A stretch of DNA of 64,000 nt from Mycobacterium seoulense (GCF_010731595.1 NZ_AP022582.1:5022001-5086000), one strand, 5' to 3'. Shown: positions 44,301 to 52,441, numbered from the stretch's first letter. Notes: generated by a model not told the origin, from the letters alone. Made by a program: numbers and translations.

Positions 44301-44596
44301 ACGGCTACCGCTTCGACTATCACGACATCGGATCGTTCGCGGCCGAGATGAACCGTCGGTGCACGACCCGGGACCCGATCTACCCGCTGGTCGACTTCCT
44401 CACCCGCTCGGCGGACAAGATCGCGGCGATGCGGGACAAGCGCTACGGCAACTCCCAATACCGACGCGCGCGCGAGCTGGCGGCGGTCCGCCTGCGTGAG
44501 CCGGCGTTGACCGAGACGGTCGACAATCTCGTCCGGTTCTTGCGCAGTGAGCGCCTGATCACCGAGGCTGAGGCCGAGGAGCAACGCAGCGCCTGA
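41357..44596 (+). CDS. Fatty acyl-AMP ligase-ACP-thioester reductase
   Basis: A 1079-residue three-domain enzyme. Residues 1-575 are an adenylation domain of the FAAL class: LQYTSGSTSDPKGVVVTH, WLPQHHDMGLI, then the FAAL-type LDFLKRPSAWLRLIS, GAYGMAENT, and YLRTGDLGFLYEGELFVCGR. Residues 580-665 are an acyl-carrier domain with the phosphopantetheine serine at 610 (DLGIDSLALAEL). Residues 705-1079 are a thioester reductase: LLTGATGFLGPFLVASLL and the active-site Tyr/Lys in GYSQTKWVAEQL. It would activate a fatty acid as AMP ester, load it on itself, and release it by NADPH reduction as aldehyde or alcohol. ATG 41357 follows GAAGGGGG. It is first of a four-gene operon. Confidence 0.92.
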   Translation: METLIDHLHKWEALTPDKTLFRFVDDEGREQEHYTYQAFAERTRELAAYLTTEAGLRRGDRALLVYPPSLEMVAAFYACARIGVIAVPVSPPLPMSFESGLAKLAFIARDCQAKAVLSTKQFEYDYRLLLNHLDSGSPWPDAQRPPELPWFGTDGTQEFGGAPVPDTPGPVLFLQYTSGSTSDPKGVVVTHANVIANASAFTGGEVLVSWLPQHHDMGLISAYLFILLIGGTTHAMSPLDFLKRPSAWLRLISDVRATHTPVPNFALELCLREDKLPTSELAGIDLSCLESIVVGAEPLRASTFTRFRERFAPYGLDPNALTGAYGMAENTLIVSLRGRQTLALNKRALEQNLARVEKAQPQNSNQAPVVSCGKPIDGNVVRIVDPESGRALGEGRVGEVWLDGPSKGGGYWNRPELTAEAFAARIPGDDEHTYLRTGDLGFLYEGELFVCGRSKDLIIVRGVNCYPSDIEGIVERSAPEVRGGCVAAFAVEHDEQEALTVVAEVRDAQALPDGKALARAIRRHGHVDPHAIAFVPAHSIPKTTSGKIRRSSTRQLWLDGELPVLSTYTHQPHERPDATNGPLDRFRNLIESYDLTGEEDCSFADLGIDSLALAELRADLQALLEEHGAGDLAEEVNTRLLQRLTVAEFFRLVGQFGAGSGQPLDALRRALDQISAEYEAYEVARMRADAQLPLPALPPARSGAPDGILLTGATGFLGPFLVASLLGRTSHTVHALVRATDETHGLDRIVASLRKARLWSPALEAEVRERVRVVCGDLAEPQLGLGEAGFRRLAESVGTIVHNGALVNYVRTYDALRPANVIGTHELLRLAMTAHRKTFHLVSSTFIYGWSVKPVVGESDANPEMNALDFGYSQTKWVAEQLTFAAQRQGLDVRIFRPSLIAPTGAGFGSQDDILVRTVAFMIEHGVAADALNQLSLLPADLIADHIVALMDLPADAGTVFNMTADDYYNLTDLTRILSERYGYRFDYHDIGSFAAEMNRRCTTRDPIYPLVDFLTRSADKIAAMRDKRYGNSQYRRARELAAVRLREPALTETVDNLVRFLRSERLITEAEAEEQRSA

Positions 44597-44626
44597 CCCG
44601 CGCGACAACCAAGCAAGGGGGTCACC

Positions 44627-45535
44627 ATGTTCACCGTCGACGACCAGGCGACGGGGCCGCATGACGCCTCGCTCGACCACGAGCGGATCGTCCTGCAGGC
44701 GCGTGACGTCGACTTCGACTGGGCGGAGCTGCCGTTCTACTACGTGCCCAACGAGCCCTTCACCACCCACTTCTGCAACGTCTTGCACCTGCTGCTGCCC
44801 GCCGGCGAGGAGTTCATCGTCGACGCGTTCAAGAACGCGCTGCCGCTGATAAAAGACGATCAGCTGCGGCTGGACGTGCAGGGGTTCATCAGCCAGGAGG
44901 CCATGCACTCCCAGGCCCATTCCGGGGTGCTGGACCACTTCGCGGCCAAGGGCATCGACGTCACCCCCTTCACCGACCAGATGGCCTGGCTGTTCGGCAA
45001 GCTCATCGGGGACCGGCCCGGGTGGGGTTGGCGGCGACGGCAGAGCTGGCTGCTCGAGCGGGTGTCGATGGTGGCGGCCCTCGAGCACTACACGGCCATC
45101 CTCGGCGAGTGGATCCTCGACACCCCGCAACACGACGCCTTCGGCACCGACCCGGTGATGCTGGACCTGCTGCGCTGGCATGGCGCGGAAGAGGTCGAAC
45201 ACAAGGCGGTCGCGTTCGACACCATGAAGCATCTGCGTGCCGGGTACTGGCGGCAGGTGCGCACCCAGCTGCTGGTGACGCCGGCGCTGCTGTGGTTGTT
45301 CGTCCGCGGCGTGCGGTTCATGTACTCGGTCGACCCGCACTTGCCGCCCGGCACCAAACCGCGCTGGCGCGACTACTTCAGCGCGGCGCGCCGCGGCCTG
45401 GTGCCCGGGCCGTTCCAGTTCCTGCGGGTCATCGCCGCCTACTACACGCCGAGTTTCCACCCGTCCAAACTGGGCGGGGTGGGCCGCGCGGTCGACTACC
45501 TGGCCCGCTCGCCGGCGGCGCGTGCGGCGCACTGA
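44627..45535 (+). CDS. Ferritin-like di-iron protein (PF10118, 'metal-dependent hydrolase' family)
   Basis: A 302-residue protein of the COG3687/PF10118 family. A four-helix set of carboxylate and His ligands can be placed: Glu61 or Glu62 in PAGEEFIVDAF, Glu91 and His94 (QEAMHSQAH, with His98), Glu153 (ALEHYTA), and Glu188 or Glu189 with His192 (HGAEEVEHKAVAFD). This E, ExxH, E, ExxH order is that of di-iron oxidases and oxygenases, despite the historical hydrolase label. It starts 30 bases after the megaenzyme, with AAGGGGG upstream. With a dedicated reductase two genes later, an oxygenase acting on the acyl product is plausible. Confidence 0.82.
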   Translation: MFTVDDQATGPHDASLDHERIVLQARDVDFDWAELPFYYVPNEPFTTHFCNVLHLLLPAGEEFIVDAFKNALPLIKDDQLRLDVQGFISQEAMHSQAHSGVLDHFAAKGIDVTPFTDQMAWLFGKLIGDRPGWGWRRRQSWLLERVSMVAALEHYTAILGEWILDTPQHDAFGTDPVMLDLLRWHGAEEVEHKAVAFDTMKHLRAGYWRQVRTQLLVTPALLWLFVRGVRFMYSVDPHLPPGTKPRWRDYFSAARRGLVPGPFQFLRVIAAYYTPSFHPSKLGGVGRAVDYLARSPAARAAH

Positions 45536-45545
45536 GATTCCGGAC

Positions 45546-46466
45546 ATGCCAGAGATGACTCACTCCAGCACCGTGATCGCCTCCGACGGCGTATCCCTCG
45601 CCGTACACGCCTACGCGGACATCGACCGCCGGCGCCCCACCGTTCTGGCGATTCACGGCTACCCCGACAACCATCACGTGTGGGACGGCGTCGCCGGCGC
45701 ACTGAGCGGCCGCTTCAACGTCGTGGCCTACGACGTGCGCGGGACCGGTGCATCGTCGAAGCCGGCGAGGCGCTCGGGATACCGCCTGCCCCAACTGGTT
45801 TCGGATATCGGCGCGGTGATCGACAGCCTCGGCGCGGGCCGGGTGCACCTGGTGGCCCACGACTGGGGTTCCATCCAGGCCTGGGCGGCCGTCACCGACG
45901 ACGCGGTGATGTCCAAGGTCGCGTCGTTCACGTCGATCTCGGGCCCGCACCTGAATTACGCGGGCAGGTTCCTGCGGTCCCCGCGCACGCCCCGCGGGGT
46001 GTTCGACGTGCTCAAGCAGGCCCTGGCGTCGTCCTACATCTGGTTCTTCCTCTGCCCCGGTGTGCCGGAGCTGGCGATCTGGTCGCGGGCCAGCGTGGCC
46101 GTCTTCGCCGCGGTGGAACTCATCGGCCGCCCACGCGGCGCCGGCCGGGCGCGCGCGGCGACCGCCCGGTCGACCCGCGACTACGTCAACGGGCTCAACC
46201 TGTATCGCGCCAACATGCCGGGACCGTTCCTGGCCCCGGGAAGGGAGTTGCCGCAGACGGCCGTGCCGGTGCAGGTGCTGGTGGCGCGCAGAGATTATTT
46301 CGTCTCGCCGCCGCTGCAGCGGTTCACCGGTGCGATACCGCCGAACGGCAGGGTCGTCGACATCGAAGGTGGGCACTGGGTGGTGTCCTCCCATCCCGAG
46401 GTCATCGCCGAGCTCACGGCCGAATGGGTCAACCAGGTCGCCGGCACGGACATTCGACAGGCCTAG
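45546..46466 (+). CDS. Alpha/beta hydrolase with Asp nucleophile (epoxide hydrolase-like)
   Basis: A 306-residue hydrolase. The oxyanion motif is AIHGYPDNHHVWDG (HGxP), and the nucleophile elbow is LVAHDWGSIQAW, in which the nucleophile is Asp, not Ser, as in epoxide hydrolases and haloalkane dehalogenases. The catalytic His is in DIEGGHWVVSSHP. The cap domain spans about residues 140-215. It resembles the amino domain of mycobacterial EphD. Translation starts at ATG 45546, 10 bases after the di-iron gene. In the operon it could open an epoxide formed by an oxygenase, which is inference. Confidence 0.85.
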   Translation: MPEMTHSSTVIASDGVSLAVHAYADIDRRRPTVLAIHGYPDNHHVWDGVAGALSGRFNVVAYDVRGTGASSKPARRSGYRLPQLVSDIGAVIDSLGAGRVHLVAHDWGSIQAWAAVTDDAVMSKVASFTSISGPHLNYAGRFLRSPRTPRGVFDVLKQALASSYIWFFLCPGVPELAIWSRASVAVFAAVELIGRPRGAGRARAATARSTRDYVNGLNLYRANMPGPFLAPGRELPQTAVPVQVLVARRDYFVSPPLQRFTGAIPPNGRVVDIEGGHWVVSSHPEVIAELTAEWVNQVAGTDIRQA

Positions 46467-46476
46467 GACACTCGCT

Positions 46477-47553
46477 GTGGCACATGCGATTTGGAGTAGC
46501 AGACCGGCTGACCTGTACGGCCGCCGCAAGCGCGATCGCCTCTACACGGCGTTGTGGGGAGTGGGCACCTTGTTCGGCGGTTTCGCGTCCGCGTCGCGGT
46601 GGAGTCCGTCGCGGGTCGTGCCGGTGCAACGGAGCAACACCGCAGTGGTCACCAGGCGAGAACTCGTCGCTCCCGACGTGGTCGCGTTGACGCTCGCCGA
46701 CGCGGAAGGCGGATTGCTGCCGACGTGGACTCCCGGTGCGCACATCGACATCCGGCTGGCTTCGGGCCGTCGCCGCCAGTACTCGCTGTGCGGCCCGCCC
46801 GGGCGGCGTACCGACTACCGCATCGCCGTGCGCCGGATCGCCGACGGTGGCGGCGGCTCGATCGAAATGCACGACGCCTTCGACGTGGGGAGCACGGTCG
46901 AATTCGAAGGCCCCCGCAACGCGTTCTATCTCGTCACCGACGAGCGAGAGGTGTTGTTCGTGATCGGCGGCATCGGCGTGACACCGATCCTGCCCATGAT
47001 CTCACTCGCCCAGCAGCGCGGAATCGACTGGCGCGCAGTGTATGCCGGGCGCAGCCGGGAGTACATGCCGCTGCTCGACGAGGTGCTGGCGGTGGCGCCC
47101 GAGCGGGTGACCGTCTGGGCCGATGACGAGCGTGGCCGCATCGCCACCGTCGAGGAACTGCTCGCCGACGCCGGGCCGGCGACGGCCGTCTACGTGTGCG
47201 GCCCGGCCGCCATGCTCGAAGCGGTGCGCACGGCGCGCGATCAACACGCCGACGCTCCGCTGCACTACGAACGGTTCGGGCCGCCGCCCGTCGTCGGCGG
47301 CACCCCCTTCGAGCTGGAACTCGCCCGTTCGCGGCGCGTGCTCAGCGTGCCGGCGAACCGCTCGGCGCTTGACGTCATGCTCGACGGCGACCCGACCACC
47401 GCGTACTCGTGCCAGCAAGGCTTCTGTGGCACGTGCAAGGTGAGAGTGCTTGCCGGACAGGTCGATCGGCGCGGCCGCGCCGGCGAGGGCGAGGGCGAAA
47501 TGCTGGTCTGCGTCTCGCGCGCCCAAGGCGACCGCCTGGTAATCGACGCCTAG
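46477..47553 (+). CDS. Phthalate-dioxygenase-type ferredoxin reductase
   Basis: A 358-residue electron-transfer protein with flavin, NAD(P) and plant-type 2Fe-2S domains in that order. The flavin segment is RRQYSLCGPP (RxYSL), the pyridine-nucleotide loop is FVIGGIGVTPILPMI, and the C-terminal cluster ligands are in YSCQQGFCGTCKVRV (C-x4-C-x2-C) with the fourth Cys in MLVCVSRA. An approximately 45-residue lead of unknown role, AHAIWSSRPADLYGRRKRDR..., precedes the flavin domain. It would pass electrons from NAD(P)H to an oxygenase, most simply the di-iron protein of the same operon. GTG 46477 is 10 bases after the upstream stop. Confidence 0.88.
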   Translation: MAHAIWSSRPADLYGRRKRDRLYTALWGVGTLFGGFASASRWSPSRVVPVQRSNTAVVTRRELVAPDVVALTLADAEGGLLPTWTPGAHIDIRLASGRRRQYSLCGPPGRRTDYRIAVRRIADGGGGSIEMHDAFDVGSTVEFEGPRNAFYLVTDEREVLFVIGGIGVTPILPMISLAQQRGIDWRAVYAGRSREYMPLLDEVLAVAPERVTVWADDERGRIATVEELLADAGPATAVYVCGPAAMLEAVRTARDQHADAPLHYERFGPPPVVGGTPFELELARSRRVLSVPANRSALDVMLDGDPTTAYSCQQGFCGTCKVRVLAGQVDRRGRAGEGEGEMLVCVSRAQGDRLVIDA

Positions 47554-47578
47554 CAACGAGAAGCGGCAGCGGCCGGGC

Positions 47579-48592
47579 CTAAACGCCGTGTTCGCCGTGG
47601 TGCGCGGGGTAGGCGTGGACGAGCGCGCCGTTGAGCCTTGGCACGGCGTGCGTCAGTTCGTGTTCGGCGTCATGGGCGATACGGTGGGCGTCCTCGAGGC
47701 TGGTGCCGGGATCGATGTCGAGTTCGGCGTCGGCGTGCAGTTGGTGCCCGATCCAGCGCATCCGGATGCTTCGCACGCTGCGGACGCCGGGCCGGGCGGC
47801 AAGGCATGCTTCGGCGGTGTCGACGAGCTTGGGGTCCACCGCGTCCATCAGCCGGCGGAAGATCTCGCGCACGGCGCGGAAGAGCACCGCGACAATCGCC
47901 ACCGTGATGATCATGCCCACGACCGGGTCAGCGACCGGGTAGCCCAGAGCAACGCCGATCGCCCCGAAAAGCACTGCCAGCGAGGTGAATCCGTCGGTGC
48001 GGGCGTGTAGGCCGTCGGCGATGAGGGCGGCCGAGCCGATTCGGCGGCCGACCCGGATGCGGTAGGTTGCGACGCCCTCGTTGCCGAGGAAGCCGATCAC
48101 GCCGGCGGCGGCGACCCAGCCGACGTGCTCGACGGCGACGGGGTGGATGAGCCGCAGCACGGCTTCGTAGCCGGCGATGATCGCCGACAGCGCGATCATG
48201 CCGATGACGAACAAACCGGCGATGTCTTCGGCGCGCCCATAGCCGTAGGTGTATCGCCGGTTTGCCGCGCGCCGTCCCAGCGAGAACGCGATCCACAGCG
48301 GGACCGCGGTGAGCGCGTCCGAAAAGTTGTGGATGGTGTCGGCGGCCAGCGCGATCGACCCGGAGATGACGGCGATCACCACCTGTATGGCGGCGGTGGC
48401 GGCCAGGCCGAACAGGCTGACCTTGACCGCCCGGATGCCGATGGCGCTGGATTCCAGGGCGGTGTCGACGCTGTCGGCGGCGTCGTGGCTGTGCGGCACG
48501 AACAGTTGCGTCACGATGCCGCGAAGTCCGTGGGCATGGTCGTGGCCGGGCCCATGGTGGTGGTCGTGGTCGTGCCCGCCGGGGGTGCTCAT
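47579..48592 (-). CDS. Cation diffusion facilitator (zinc/cobalt-type exporter)
   Basis: A 337-residue CDF family transporter. The amino end has a His/Asp-rich metal-binding stretch (GGHDHDHHHGPGHDHAHG) and the far C-terminus a further His cluster (AYPAHHGEHGV). Six membrane helices lie at about residues 55-235 with metal ligands in AADTIHNFSDALTA (HNxxD) and IADGLHARTDGFTS (HxxxD). The last 100 residues are the cytoplasmic domain. It exports zinc or related divalent ions. It faces the FAAL operon tail to tail and begins the metal/redox island. Confidence 0.9.
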   Translation of the reverse strand: MSTPGGHDHDHHHGPGHDHAHGLRGIVTQLFVPHSHDAADSVDTALESSAIGIRAVKVSLFGLAATAAIQVVIAVISGSIALAADTIHNFSDALTAVPLWIAFSLGRRAANRRYTYGYGRAEDIAGLFVIGMIALSAIIAGYEAVLRLIHPVAVEHVGWVAAAGVIGFLGNEGVATYRIRVGRRIGSAALIADGLHARTDGFTSLAVLFGAIGVALGYPVADPVVGMIITVAIVAVLFRAVREIFRRLMDAVDPKLVDTAEACLAARPGVRSVRSIRMRWIGHQLHADAELDIDPGTSLEDAHRIAHDAEHELTHAVPRLNGALVHAYPAHHGEHGV

Positions 48593-48639
48593 CCGGGCAC
48601 TGGCAGCTTACCTGCATGCATACGCAGATAATAAATCAC

Positions 48640-49968
48640 TCAGCTCGCGCCCGACAACCTGACGGTGATCTCGGCACCGCCTTCCGCGTGATTCTCGGCG
48701 GTGACCGTGCCATGGTTGCGCCGCGTGAGGGCGTCGACGATGGCCAATCCGAGGCCGGTGCCGCCGGCGGTCCGCGCGTTGTCTGCGCGGGTGAATCGGT
48801 TGAAAGCGTGGGGGAGGAAATCGGGCGGAAATCCCGGACCGTGGTCGCCGACGTGGATCTCGACGCCGTCGGCGGTCGCCTGGGCGCGGACGGTGATCGG
48901 CGGGGCTCCGTGCTGGGCGGCGTTGTCGATGAGGTTGCCGACGATCCGGTCCAGGTCGTCTGGCTGGACGCGGACATGTTGGCCTGCGGGGCAGTCAATC
49001 TCAAGCTGGGCGCCTAGGCTGTGGCGGTATCGCTCGCCGATGCCGGCCAGGCTCCCACCGAGGTCAATGGTCGGCGGGTCGGCCCGTCTGCCGGTGTCTG
49101 CGACCGCGAGCAGGTCGCGCGCCAATCGGGACAGCCGAGTGGTTTCGTGCAGGGCCGAGTGCATTGCGGCGACCAATTCGGGATTGCTTCGTGGGCGCCG
49201 TAGTGCGAGTTCGAGTTCGGTCGTCAGCAGGCTCAGCGGGGTGCGCAGTTCGTGGCCCGCATCGGTGACGAATTGACGTTCCCGCTCCAAGGCGACCTGC
49301 AGCCGCTGCAGGAGCTCATTGAAAGTCGTTCCCAGGTCTCGGATCTCATCACGGGCCGGCGGGACGGGCAGTCGGGCGTCCGCGTCGGTCGCGCTGATGC
49401 CTGCGGCACGGACGCGCATGCGTTCGACCGGTCGAAGGGCGGCCGCTGCCAGCAGGTAGGCGCCGACGGCGGTGGCCAACAGAAGGAGCGGGAAACTGAC
49501 GGCGAGCTCGTTGCGCAGATCCGCGACCGCGGCGTCCCGGTCGGCCAGGCTTTGGGCCGCGACGACGACGCGTCCACCGGCCGCCGGGCCCGCGGCCAGC
49601 CGCACCGGTCCCTGCAGGTTGCCGAGCCGCGGCTGATCGGTTACCAGTTTCCCTCGCTGGGCGGTCCCCAACTGGGAGGGTGACAGCGCGGTCTGCCCGC
49701 CCAGATTGGAGGTCGCGGCGAGCACGTGGCCCCCGGGGGCGACGATCTGCTGTGCGGTGTCGGGATCGCCTCCGGCCAGCAACGGATCGTCATCCGCTGC
49801 GATCGGGCGGAGGTTGGCCAGCTGAGTGGACAGGGACTCGGTGATCGCCGCGTCGAGCGATTCTTTGGTGTGGGCAACGGTGAGGGTCGCCACGACCAAC
49901 AGCACCAGCCCCGTCGCGGCGGTGAAGGCGGCGGTGAGCCTGATCCGAATCGGCCAGCGTCGAATCAT
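48640..49968 (-). CDS. Sensor histidine kinase
   Basis: A 442-residue membrane kinase. Membrane helices lie at about residues 11-31 and 155-180 around a periplasmic sensor domain, then HAMP to about residue 235. The phosphorylated His is in VTDAGHELRTPLSLL. The ATP lid has NLIDNAAQHGAPP, GDHGPGF and AGGTGLGLAIV. Its ATG overlaps the response-regulator stop (ATGA), so the two form a two-component system. The signal is not known; the neighbours suggest metals or envelope redox stress. Confidence 0.9.
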   Translation of the reverse strand: MIRRWPIRIRLTAAFTAATGLVLLVVATLTVAHTKESLDAAITESLSTQLANLRPIAADDDPLLAGGDPDTAQQIVAPGGHVLAATSNLGGQTALSPSQLGTAQRGKLVTDQPRLGNLQGPVRLAAGPAAGGRVVVAAQSLADRDAAVADLRNELAVSFPLLLLATAVGAYLLAAAALRPVERMRVRAAGISATDADARLPVPPARDEIRDLGTTFNELLQRLQVALERERQFVTDAGHELRTPLSLLTTELELALRRPRSNPELVAAMHSALHETTRLSRLARDLLAVADTGRRADPPTIDLGGSLAGIGERYRHSLGAQLEIDCPAGQHVRVQPDDLDRIVGNLIDNAAQHGAPPITVRAQATADGVEIHVGDHGPGFPPDFLPHAFNRFTRADNARTAGGTGLGLAIVDALTRRNHGTVTAENHAEGGAEITVRLSGAS

Positions 49969-50663
49969 CTGCCCGTTTTCTCGGGCACACCGCCGTCGGT
50001 GCGCATTCGGTAGCCGATCCCGCGGACGGTTTCGATGGAGCGCAGCCCGAACGGCCGGTCAATCTTGTCGCGTAGCGCGCGGATGTGGACGTCGATGACA
50101 TTGGAACGTGATTCGTAGGCGAAGTCCCAGCAGTGCTCCATCAACAGGTCTCGGCTAAGTACCGCGCCGGGCCGACGCAGCAGCAGCTGCAGTAATCCGA
50201 ATTCCTTGGTGGTCAAGGAAATCTCAACTTCGCCGCGCCAGCATCGGTGGCTGGCGGGGTCGGCACGCAGCGATCCGGCGGTCAATACCGTTGGTCGTGG
50301 CGTGGGCCCGCGGCGGATGAGTGATCGCAGCCGGGCAAAGAGTTCGTCGAGGTGAAACGGTTTGGTGAGGTAGTCGTCGGCGCCGCCGTCAAGACCGGCG
50401 ACCCGGTCTGTGACCGCCCCGCGGGCGGTGAGCATCAGCACCGGTACCCACTTCTGCCGATTGCGCCATTTCCGGCAGATATCGAAGCCGGACATGCCTG
50501 GCAGCATCACATCCAGCACCACCGCGTCGTAGTCATAGGCCATCGCGGCCTGGTAGCCGCTGGGGCCGTCGGCGGCGATGTCGACGGCGTAGCCGTCTTC
50601 GATCAGACCGCGGCGCAGCAGGTCGGCCATCTTGGGCTCGTCTTCGACCACCAGCACTCGCAC
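49965..50663 (-). CDS. OmpR-family response regulator
   Basis: A 232-residue regulator. The receiver domain reads VRVLVVEDEPKMADLLRRGL with the acidic pair, phospho-acceptor Asp in AVVLDVMLPGMSG, Thr in MLTARG and Lys in YLTKPFHLDEL. The C-terminal winged helix is TTKEFGLLQLLLRRPGAVLSRD and NVIDVHIRALRDKI. GTG 50663 was chosen for its natural VRVLVVED start and a purine-rich AGAGAGG about 12 bases upstream. GTG codons at 50672 and 50675 are alternatives. It is divergent from the DUF1259 remnant. Confidence 0.9.
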   Translation of the reverse strand: MRVLVVEDEPKMADLLRRGLIEDGYAVDIAADGPSGYQAAMAYDYDAVVLDVMLPGMSGFDICRKWRNRQKWVPVLMLTARGAVTDRVAGLDGGADDYLTKPFHLDELFARLRSLIRRGPTPRPTVLTAGSLRADPASHRCWRGEVEISLTTKEFGLLQLLLRRPGAVLSRDLLMEHCWDFAYESRSNVIDVHIRALRDKIDRPFGLRSIETVRGIGYRMRTDGGVPEKTGR

Positions 50664-50766
50664 CGTTGCCACCACCCTCTCTGCACTCGGAGGTGCCACC
50701 AGGCCCACACCCATCATCGTCTCTAGTTGAGGTAAAGCAGGTGTAGTTGGCGTTGATGAAGCTGCG

Positions 50767-51177
50767 ATGAGGAAAGCGGCGCTGGACGCGACATCGATCG
50801 GGCCGGCCACCCCGGCGCCGACGGTGCAGCCGCCGGTCGACATCGATGTCGCCGGAGTCCAACAAGCGTTGGGCCGCAAGGGGACCGCCGACGGCGGCTT
50901 GTTCAAGTGCAGCATCCCCCGCAAGGACACCATCGTCGAGGACGGGCGCATCCTTCCGCCGGCGTCACTCAACTTGACGACCGTCGTCAATTTCCAACCC
51001 GTCGGCGGCGGTCGCGCAGCGATCAACGGGGGACTTCAGATCGTCGAATTGCAGAACCACGGACTCACCGAGCAACCCAGGCTGTTCTATATGCACTATT
51101 GGGGCGTCGATGACGCGGTCACCCTGGCGAAGGCGTTGCGCCCGGCGCTCGACGCCACCAATCTGCGGGCGGCGTAG
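50767..51177 (+). pseudogene. DUF1259 (LppY/LpqO) family fragment
   Basis: The frame codes 136 residues equal to about the C-terminal half of a DUF1259 protein: VQQALGRKGTADGGLFKCSI, LPPASLNLTTVVNFQPVGGG, AAING, then IVELQNHGLTEQPRLFYMHYWGVDDAVTLAKAL. Full members have about 280-310 residues in two repeats and a lipoprotein signal. Here the first repeat is gone, and the stretch between AAING and IVEL is about 20 residues shorter than the family pattern I recall, so it is probably a decaying gene, although the frame itself is open. Confidence 0.65.
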
Positions 51178-51263
51178 AGCCGGCCCAAGCCACGAGGTTT
51201 GACTTACGCGATCGGTTGATCACCATGGCTGGTGCTCGGCGACAACGTCATTCGTCCTCCCGG

Positions 51264-51557
51264 TCAGTCATTATCCGGGGCTTCAGTCCCTACGAAGTGG
51301 AAGCCCTGGTCTAGGTGAACTTCGACCTGAGTGCCGTCGGGTTTGGTGACGACTACCCCGTAATACGCGGCGCCCTCGTTGGTTTCCTTTTCGACCTTCC
51401 CGGCTTTGCCCGGAATGGCTTGCACCGCCGCGGCGCGGGCCTGATCGGCGGGCGGCCCGGTGATCTCCTGGTCGTCGGCGGCGGCGACGCCGACGCCAAT
51501 GGCCGCTAGGACGGTGGCACTGGCCACGCCGATGCCGATTTTCGTTCTGGCCCTCAT
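51264..51557 (-). CDS. Exported PepSY-like small protein
   Basis: A 97-residue protein with a signal peptide (RARTKIGIGVASATVLAAIGVGVAAA, cut at about residue 28). The mature part contains a PepSY-like unit, DQARAAAVQAIPGKAGKVEKETNEGAAYYGVVVTKPDG followed by VEVHLDQGFHFVG. Such proteins often accompany two-component systems and may modulate envelope proteases or sensors. ATG 51557 was chosen for its purine-rich leader and signal peptide. It is transcribed toward the DUF1259 fragment. Confidence 0.75.
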   Translation of the reverse strand: MRARTKIGIGVASATVLAAIGVGVAAADDQEITGPPADQARAAAVQAIPGKAGKVEKETNEGAAYYGVVVTKPDGTQVEVHLDQGFHFVGTEAPDND

Positions 51558-51932
51558 CGATTTCGTCCCTTCTCGTCTTGACCTGATCATGGAAGCGACG
51601 CTAGCGCCGGCACATGAAGCCAGGATGAATGTGCTCGAAGTCGTTTGCCCGCAGGCACGTCTTCGTGCTGAGTCGGGCATGCAGGCTTTGAACTTGGCGA
51701 CGCAATGACCGCCGAGGTGGAGGATTCGGACCTGCGAGCGGCGGCATCGCCTCGATGGTGATCGCCATGGCCCGTTGCCCGCTCGGTCCGTTGGGTTGCG
51801 GGCGTCGCGCTCAGCTGGGCCGACGGTTCAACGGCGCAGGTACGCCCCGACAAGGAATCTATTCATCCGGAACCTTGCCGGCCGGTCGTTACGAGGACGA
51901 TGATCGTGACTGACGGCTAAGGAGGCTCTGTC
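51558..51932. other. Intergenic region without a supported gene
   Basis: About 375 bases separate the PepSY-like gene from the small membrane protein. Only short frames without family resemblance are present. A purine-rich AAGGAGG about 10 bases before 51933 is the ribosome site of the next gene. The divergent promoters of the two genes presumably lie here. Confidence 0.5.
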
Positions 51933-52154
51933 ATGATGCTCAATAGATTCGCCGCCTGGACCGGGTGGTTTGCCACACTCCTTGCGTTCGCGGCGCTGCC
52001 GATGGCCCTCTTCGCGGCGGGCACCGGCCACCCGGGTTGGGCGATGGTGGCGGCCGCCGCCCTGCTGTCCTGCGTCGGCGTCGGGGCCGGCGTGGTCGGG
52101 GCGGTCGTGCATTACGACCACCGGCATCACCGAAGCACGCCTCACCTCTTCTAG
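51933..52154 (+). CDS. Small two-TM membrane protein
   Basis: A 73-residue protein with two membrane helices (about residues 7-30 and 36-60) and a short His-rich tail, VVHYDHRHHRSTPHLF. A strong AAGGAGG stands at the right distance from ATG 51933. The tail could bind metal, in keeping with the surroundings. No family is recognised. Confidence 0.6.
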   Translation: MMLNRFAAWTGWFATLLAFAALPMALFAAGTGHPGWAMVAAAALLSCVGVGAGVVGAVVHYDHRHHRSTPHLF

Positions 52155-52198
52155 CGACGAGACGCCTCGAGGCCGGCCGAGAGCCCGGCGCGGTCGGC

Positions 52199-52441
52199 CT
52201 AGCAGTTGATATGGGGAATGCAACCCGTGTCGCCTCCGGGGCCGTTGAAGCCCCTCGTGGGCTGACTGGCCGCGGGTGCTCCGGGACCGGCAGTGGTCGG
52301 GGGCGCCGGTGCAACGGTGGACGTCGGGGTTGCAATCGATGTGGTTGTGGTGCTGGGTGATTCGCTGCCGAAGGCTGCCGCCAGGGTCAGCACTGCCGCA
52401 CCGCTGGACAGCGCGATCGCCGTCATCGCTCGAGATTTCAT
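52199..52441 (-). CDS. Small secreted Pro/Thr-rich protein behind a copper-type box
   Basis: An 80-residue protein with a signal peptide (KSRAMTAIALSSGAAVLTLAAAFG), then a low-complexity Ser/Thr/Pro-rich spacer (STTTTSIATPTSTVAPAPPTT) and a conserved-looking end, GFNGPGGDTGCIPHINC, holding two Cys and a His. A TACCC-N5-GGGTA palindrome lies about 50 bases upstream of the ATG. Function is unknown. Copper-responsive expression is suggested by the box and by the nearby metallothionein. Confidence 0.6.
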   Translation of the reverse strand: MKSRAMTAIALSSGAAVLTLAAAFGSESPSTTTTSIATPTSTVAPAPPTTAGPGAPAASQPTRGFNGPGGDTGCIPHINC

